DNA from: Candidatus Acidiferrales bacterium
GTDB lineage: Bacteria; Acidobacteriota; Terriglobia; Acidiferrales; UBA7541
NCBI GenBank assembly: GCA_030038275.1
Contig: JASHPG010000176.1
Location: 1 to 36,769, forward strand
Reading direction: 5' to 3'
Length of the DNA stretch: 36,769 nucleotides
Below the pieces are notes generated by a model. It was not told the origin of the DNA, did not search any database, and was given only the letters and a program-made list of their open reading frames with translations. Shown here in pieces: positions 32,613 to 36,769 of the stretch. The first letter of the stretch is position 1; every line of letters begins with the position of its first letter. The position numbers and the translations under genes are program-made.

Positions 32613-33722
32613 TCACTCGAAGCGGAACAGAACGATCTCCGGGCTGGTGCCAACGCGCAGCGGCGGTCCCCACGTGCCCGCTCCATAGGAAGTGTAAACC
32701 AGGAGATTGCCGAGGCGGTTCAGGCCGTACACGAACGGCCCGTAAATCCTCGAAGTAAACCACGTGAACGGAAAAAATTGGCCGCCGTGCGTGTGCCCGG
32801 AAAGCTGCAAGTCGATTTTTTCGTCCGCGGCGATGCCGAGAAGATTGGGTTCGTGCGTCAGCAGAACGCTTGGCGAATTCGGATCGAGCTTGGCATTTTG
32901 AAGAATGGCGCGGAAGCGCTCCGGGTGGCTTGATTCCTTGTCGTGTACGCCGATCAGTTGGAGCCCATCGAGCACAACTTTCTCGTTGTTCAGCACGTGG
33001 ACTCCGGCGTTTTTGACCGCATTCAGGTATTCCACGCGATGATGAAATTCCTCGTGATTGCCGGTGATGAAGTAAGCGCCGAACGGCGCGTCGATTTTGC
33101 GCAGAGGCTCGGCCAGGCGGCGCGCGTCAACGGCAGTGCCGTCGTATAAATCGCCGCCGATCAGAACGACATCGGGCCGCAGCCGCGAAAGCTTGGAGAC
33201 GAGCCGCGTGGCGAAGCGGACGCCGCGCACGTGGCCCAGATGCATGTCGGTCACCAGAGCGGCCACGCGCCCGCGCCACGAGTCCGGCAAATTCGCCAGT
33301 TTCACCGGCACGCGGCGCACGCGAACCAGGGCGGAATTGATGAGGCCGTAGAGGCCGGCGGCGAAAGCCGCGCCGAAGCAGACGTACAGCGTCAGGCGCG
33401 AGGGCCAGTCAGGCGCCAGCCAGCGCGTGAGCCCATAGACGATCCACGCGAGGCACGAGGCAAAGAAAAAATAGCTGAAAAATCCAAGCCAGATGGATGC
33501 CGCCGTGTAGTAAATCCGCACGGCAAAATTCGAATACCGCCAGGCGAGCAGCGAGGCGCTCAGGAAAGTGACGGAAAGAATGGCGAAGACGATCGCCAGC
33601 CGTGGGATCCCGGGCGGGTCGGGCGCCCGACGCAAAACCGTCCACGTCTCATACACGAACCAATGGGTGGCAAAAAGCATCACCTGCACGAACGCGGCGA
33701 ATTTAAAGATTCGCATTCGCAA
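32613..33722 (-). CDS. Membrane-anchored metallophosphoesterase (YkuE/YaeI-like)
   Basis: The protein has 369 residues. The first ~135 contain several membrane helices (FVQVMLFATHWFVYETW, LAIVFAILSVTFLSASLLAW, WLGFFSYFFFASCLAWIVY, LYVCFGAAFAAGLYGL). The catalytic calcineurin-like domain follows with all metal-binding motifs: VTDMHLGH, GGDLYDG, TGNHEEF, LLTHEPN and SGHTHGGQFFPF. Relatives act on UDP-diacylglucosamine or other phospho-substrates (family knowledge); the substrate here is unknown. Confidence 0.92.
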   Translation of the reverse strand: MRMRIFKFAAFVQVMLFATHWFVYETWTVLRRAPDPPGIPRLAIVFAILSVTFLSASLLAWRYSNFAVRIYYTAASIWLGFFSYFFFASCLAWIVYGLTRWLAPDWPSRLTLYVCFGAAFAAGLYGLINSALVRVRRVPVKLANLPDSWRGRVAALVTDMHLGHVRGVRFATRLVSKLSRLRPDVVLIGGDLYDGTAVDARRLAEPLRKIDAPFGAYFITGNHEEFHHRVEYLNAVKNAGVHVLNNEKVVLDGLQLIGVHDKESSHPERFRAILQNAKLDPNSPSVLLTHEPNLLGIAADEKIDLQLSGHTHGGQFFPFTWFTSRIYGPFVYGLNRLGNLLVYTSYGAGTWGPPLRVGTSPEIVLFRFE

Positions 33723-33996
33723 CCGGCAAAAACCCCTTTATTTAGACGACTTGAGAGCAGGATTGGACTCAGTCGCGAGAATTTCGAACGCCTCCAATAA
33801 ATTTTAGAACAAGCGGCGAAGACACTCAAGAGCCTCCGGTATGAACGGAAGGAGCCTGGTTTCCGAATCGACCCTATTTATCGCGATTCGCGGACGCGTG
33901 CCGCCCGATACCCGCCCCACGCTATCAGCAGTTGCGCCGCAAATGAGAGCGCGCTTTGCCAATCAGCTTGCGATATTTCCGTCGCGGACGTTCCGT

Positions 33997-34767
33997 TCAG
34001 AAAGGTTTCACCTGGCCATTTTCAATTTGGTTGCGATTGTTTTCCTCGCAGATGTACTCAAGCTGCTGCCAATTGCGGTGGCGCGTGAACGTGTGCGCCT
34101 CGTGCCAGGGTTTGGCAAGCACGTCGGGATCGATCAGCGTCATATCGTCTTCCATCTTGTCCGGCCCGGTCTGGTAGATGCGCTCGATCACGTGCAAATG
34201 CGGCCCATGCATCAGTTCGTGATAGCCGAGCGGCGTGCGATGTCCCAGGCCGACCGTATCGATCACCAGGGTATCGCCCTCCCAATGGCCGATGGAATCG
34301 CCGTTGAACGTGGGATCGACGTGCGCCGGATGGCTGCGCCCGTCGGTGGACACGCGCCGCACCTGCATATACGCCTCTTGAATGATGGTGACGCGCCCCG
34401 GAGTGAAGAGAAATTCCACGTCGTAAGGTTGGAACATGATCGTCGGCATTCCCGGAGGCAGGCAGTCCGCGCTTTCCGAAGGCGGCGGCGCGTTTTTCGC
34501 TTCGTCCGCGAGATTGACCTTGAGCTGTGCTTCCGCGGCAGGCAGGAGCACGGGCTTCTCTTCCGGATGTCCGGGCACGGGACCGAAATCGAGTACCCAG
34601 ATGCCGGCCCAGTCGGGCAGCTTGGCGATGGCGGCATACGCGGCCTCGCGTTGCGCGGCGGACGGCGCGGCGTTGTCGGTCGGCGGCGGAGTCTGCGCGC
34701 CGCAAGTCAGCGGACAGACGACCGCGAAAATCAGGACGACCGCCACGGCAACAAAAGCTTTCTTCAT
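33997..34767 (-). CDS. Secreted protein of unknown function, 'GHWEGDTL' family, copy 1
   Basis: The protein has 256 residues with a signal peptide (MKKAFVAVAVVLIFAVVCPL, ending CGAQ). The mature part carries KLPDWAGIWVLDF, CLPPGMPTIM, and the strongest motif NGDSIGHWEGDTLVIDTVGL, followed by HVIERIYQTGPDKMEDDMTL. A paralogue is encoded at 35,889-36,701, and both flank two DUF6152 genes. Such proteins are frequent near DUF6152 genes in Acidobacteriota and Proteobacteria (memory of genomic context). The biochemical role is not known. GGTGAAG precedes the ATG. Confidence 0.75.
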   Translation of the reverse strand: MKKAFVAVAVVLIFAVVCPLTCGAQTPPPTDNAAPSAAQREAAYAAIAKLPDWAGIWVLDFGPVPGHPEEKPVLLPAAEAQLKVNLADEAKNAPPPSESADCLPPGMPTIMFQPYDVEFLFTPGRVTIIQEAYMQVRRVSTDGRSHPAHVDPTFNGDSIGHWEGDTLVIDTVGLGHRTPLGYHELMHGPHLHVIERIYQTGPDKMEDDMTLIDPDVLAKPWHEAHTFTRHRNWQQLEYICEENNRNQIENGQVKPF

Positions 34768-34978
34768 TCGACTTCACCCCCACCGCGATTTGAACCTACT
34801 GGTGCGCAGAGCATATCAAAGATCGGTGCCATAGGCGTGGGCCAATAAACATTTGTGGCCGCGTCGCGCCGACTTGTGGTATTAACATGAAAAGTAAGAA
34901 GTCGAAAGGGGGTGGCTCGCTACGTCTCACCGGAACATTCGCGGAGCAACTCTGGCAACTTTTTGTGAGCTGGCGCTT

Positions 34979-35374
34979 TTGGCTGCGCTCGTCGTAGCCG
35001 TGTCCACTCCTGTGCTGGCGCATCACTCGTTTGCGATGTTCGACCGGGACAAGGAAATGGTGCTGGTCGGTACCGTGCACGACTTTCAGTGGACCAACCC
35101 GCATAGCTGGATCGAGATCGACGTGCCGAACGGCAGCGGCAGTACCGTCCGATGGCACCTGGAGTGCAACAGCCCGAATAATTTGACGCGGCAGGGCTGG
35201 CACTCCGACAGCCTGAAGCCGGGCGACAGAATTTCCGTGGTGGTCTGGCCGCTGCGCAACGGCGAAAAGGGCGCGCTCTTTATATCGCTCAAGTTTCCCG
35301 ATGGGAGGACGCTCGACGAGGCGGCTTTCCGTCACATGACCAAACTTCCGCCGGGCGGGAACACTAAGTTTTGA
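34979..35374 (+). CDS. Exported DUF6152 family protein, copy 1
   Basis: From the TTG at 34979 the protein has 131 residues, with a hydrophobic start (ALVVAVSTPVLA) and an expected cleavage just before HHSFAMFD. Family motifs are GTVHDFQWTNPHSWIEIDV, WHLECNSPNNLTRQGW, SLKPGD and PLRNGEKG. The TTG start lacks a basic signal-peptide region and a ribosome-binding site. An ATG at 34887 (MKSKKSKGG) would give a proper one only if the G run at 34908-34912 had one more G. The start is thus doubtful and the gene may carry a frameshift. It is divergent from copy 1 of the secreted protein and followed 64 bp later by its own paralogue. Confidence 0.75.
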   Translation: MAALVVAVSTPVLAHHSFAMFDRDKEMVLVGTVHDFQWTNPHSWIEIDVPNGSGSTVRWHLECNSPNNLTRQGWHSDSLKPGDRISVVVWPLRNGEKGALFISLKFPDGRTLDEAAFRHMTKLPPGGNTKF

Positions 35375-35438
35375 TTTAGCGGAATCTATCGAACACCACC
35401 AAATACCAAGTACGCGAATTGCATGGGTGGAGGCAATC

Positions 35439-35858
35439 ATGAGGAACCAGAGGAACTATCGGTCGGCTTGGTACGTTAGCGGACTGCTTTTTGCGGCGTT
35501 CGTTTTCAGTGCCGTTCCAGCGGCCGCGCACCACTCGGCGGCGATGTTTGACCATACGAAGACCGTCAAGCTCGTTGGCACCGTGGTGCAATTCGGCTGG
35601 ACGAATCCTCACAGCTGGATTTCCGTCGATGTGCCGGATGCCAGCGGTAAAACCGCGCGGTGGGACGTCGAGTGCAACAGCCCCAACAATCTGGCGCGCA
35701 TGGGCTGGAAATCGACGAGCCTCAAGCCCGGCGACAAGGTGACGATCCTGATCCATCCGCTGCGCAACGGCGACAGAGGCGGCAGCTTCATGTCCGCCAC
35801 GCTCGCGGATGGCACCGTTCTCAACGATCCAACCTACAAGGCCGGACCCAAATACTAG
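35439..35858 (+). CDS. Exported DUF6152 family protein, copy 2
   Basis: ATG 35439, 6 nt after GGAGG, gives 139 residues with a complete signal peptide (NYRSAWYVSGLLFAAFVFSA, then PAAA) expected to be cut directly before HHSAAMFD. Shared with copy 1 are GTVVQFGWTNPHSWISVDV, WDVECNSPNNLARMGW, SLKPGDKVTI and PLRNGDRGG. Two N-terminal His residues and the His in NPHSW are invariant in both copies. The fold is probably a small beta barrel or sandwich. The function is uncharacterised. Confidence 0.88.
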   Translation: MRNQRNYRSAWYVSGLLFAAFVFSAVPAAAHHSAAMFDHTKTVKLVGTVVQFGWTNPHSWISVDVPDASGKTARWDVECNSPNNLARMGWKSTSLKPGDKVTILIHPLRNGDRGGSFMSATLADGTVLNDPTYKAGPKY

Positions 35859-35888
35859 GGCCGCGGACGGAGACCGTAGTGCGAGCGT

Positions 35889-36701
35889 CTATTTGAGTTC
35901 GTCCTGCGTGCTCAGGAGATGCTTGTTCAGGTCGGGTGTGCATTCCACTTCGGTGATGTCGGTATCGTCCTGGCGTTGCCACTTCTTGGTGCTGGTCCAA
36001 ACGCCGTCCCAATTCTTCGGATCGGTCATGATGTATTTGATTTCGAGCGTCTTTCCGCCGTTGGTCAGTTGCATGCGTTCGATGATGTGAAACTCATCGC
36101 TCAGCGGCAATCCTGAGTCGATCCAGTGGTGCGCGGTGACCATGCTGGTTGTGTCCACCACCAGCGTGTCGCCCTCCCAGTGGCCCACGGAGTCGCCGTT
36201 GTACGAGCGGACCACGATGTCAGGATCGGTGTGCGCGCGGCCATCGATGTAAATAATTCGCAATGCGTTTTCGAAACCGCTGATCATGTAAATGGCCGTG
36301 GGAAGCTGGATCATGGCGATGGGCCAGACGCGCGTCATGATCATCGGCATTCCAGCGGGATAGCACTGGCCGATGTCGTCGCGAAACGCTTTGTGTTCCT
36401 TGGCCGCTTGCTGCGCCTCTTCGTACGCCGCCTGCGCCGCCGGCTTGAACTTCGGATACGGCGGCCCAAACATGAACGAGCTGAATCCGGAGCTCAGGTC
36501 CACCATCCACACTCCCGTCAGATTGAACGGCGGCTTCGGGCGGGGCTTGGCCAGATTATCGGGAGCGAGAGCGCCTTCGGGAAATTCCTGCGACGGCTGT
36601 GCTTGCTTCTGCTGAGTCTGCGCGGGCGCGCCAAGCGCGGCGGCCGCAACGGCAAATGATAGCGTGAGGCTCGCAACGAAAAGTTTTTTGATTCGGCACA
36701 T
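35889..36701 (-). CDS. Secreted protein of unknown function, 'GHWEGDTL' family, copy 2
   Basis: ATG 36701, with GGGAGG 4 nt upstream, gives 270 residues with a signal peptide (LFVASLTLSFAVAAAALGAP). The mature part resembles copy 1: FNLTGVWMVDL, CYPAGMPMIM, DGRAHTDPD and NGDSVGHWEGDTLVVDTTS, then HIIERMQLTNGGKTLEIKYI. It is longer at the N-terminus (Gln/Pro-rich, then AAQAAYEEAQQAAKEHK). It is convergent with DUF6152 copy 2, with a 30-bp gap. Confidence 0.78.
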   Translation of the reverse strand: MCRIKKLFVASLTLSFAVAAAALGAPAQTQQKQAQPSQEFPEGALAPDNLAKPRPKPPFNLTGVWMVDLSSGFSSFMFGPPYPKFKPAAQAAYEEAQQAAKEHKAFRDDIGQCYPAGMPMIMTRVWPIAMIQLPTAIYMISGFENALRIIYIDGRAHTDPDIVVRSYNGDSVGHWEGDTLVVDTTSMVTAHHWIDSGLPLSDEFHIIERMQLTNGGKTLEIKYIMTDPKNWDGVWTSTKKWQRQDDTDITEVECTPDLNKHLLSTQDELK

Positions 36702-36769
36702 ATGCCCTCCCGACGAAGTGGTTGACGCTTCTTTCGAGATCCCCCGAGTGCGTGCCACTTTACGAGTCT

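Noticed and set aside
33841-34848. 335-codon plus-strand open frame opposite secreted protein copy 1
   Set aside because: The minus strand encodes a protein with signal peptide and a paralogue at 35,889-36,701; the plus reading is Arg/His-rich shadow.
1-36769. Search for CRISPR arrays, rRNA genes, complete tRNAs and insertion sequences
   Set aside because: No regularly spaced repeats, rRNA segments, complete tRNA or transposase gene were seen by eye; the only tRNA-like sequence is the fragment at 14,020-14,064.

Overview
The window looks like a chromosomal segment of a member of the Acidobacteriota (Terriglobia type). This rests on gene content: an acidobacterial-type VWFA-like secreted protein, DUF2934 fused to Hsp20, a DUF3175 protein, a carboxypeptidase-regulatory-like secreted protein, and a locus of paired DUF6152 and secreted 'GHWEGDTL' paralogues. 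No ribosomal RNA or other firm taxonomic marker is present, so the assignment is inference.

Positions 1 to about 14,064 are an accessory island. It ends at a 45-base fragment matching the anticodon-loop-to-CCA part of a tRNA-Pro gene (14,020-14,064), the expected scar of a tyrosine-recombinase element inserted in a tRNA gene. The island carries a SIR2-like gene with an in-frame stop, a frameshifted small membrane protein, a frameshifted DUF4062 protein, hipBA, an Xre-RES pair, vapBC, a tyrosine recombinase with an unknown gene upstream, an antitoxin-like small ORF, a winged-helix plus AbiEii-like nucleotidyltransferase pair (toxin broken by a stop codon), and a decayed higBA. A ~370-bp direct repeat made of the RES 3' end plus the integrase 3' end flanks vapBC. 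This suggests that two related elements accreted in tandem or that a segment was duplicated. Almost all broken genes in the window lie in this island.

Positions 14,200-36,769 look like ordinary chromosome with intact genes. An RraA-like gene precedes a complete RND tripartite efflux operon (adaptor, permease, TolC-like channel). A stress pair follows: a DUF2934-Hsp20 protein and a two-domain universal stress protein, the latter behind a perfect 16-bp CRP-type palindrome. Next come a VWFA-like secreted protein, a DUF3175 protein, and a tight operon of threonine ammonia-lyase, hotdog thioesterase and class I/II aminotransferase. After these are a cytochrome c, a small CxxC protein, a carboxypeptidase-regulatory-like protein, a luciferase-like flavin monooxygenase, mazEF and a metallophosphoesterase.

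The right end (33,997-36,701) is a mirror-image quartet: secreted protein 1 (minus), DUF6152 protein 1 (plus), DUF6152 protein 2 (plus), secreted protein 2 (minus). Both DUF6152 proteins are predicted to be cleaved immediately before His-His. This makes an exported N-terminal-His metal (copper-like) binding protein a testable idea and is the most interesting uncharacterised system on the chromosomal side.
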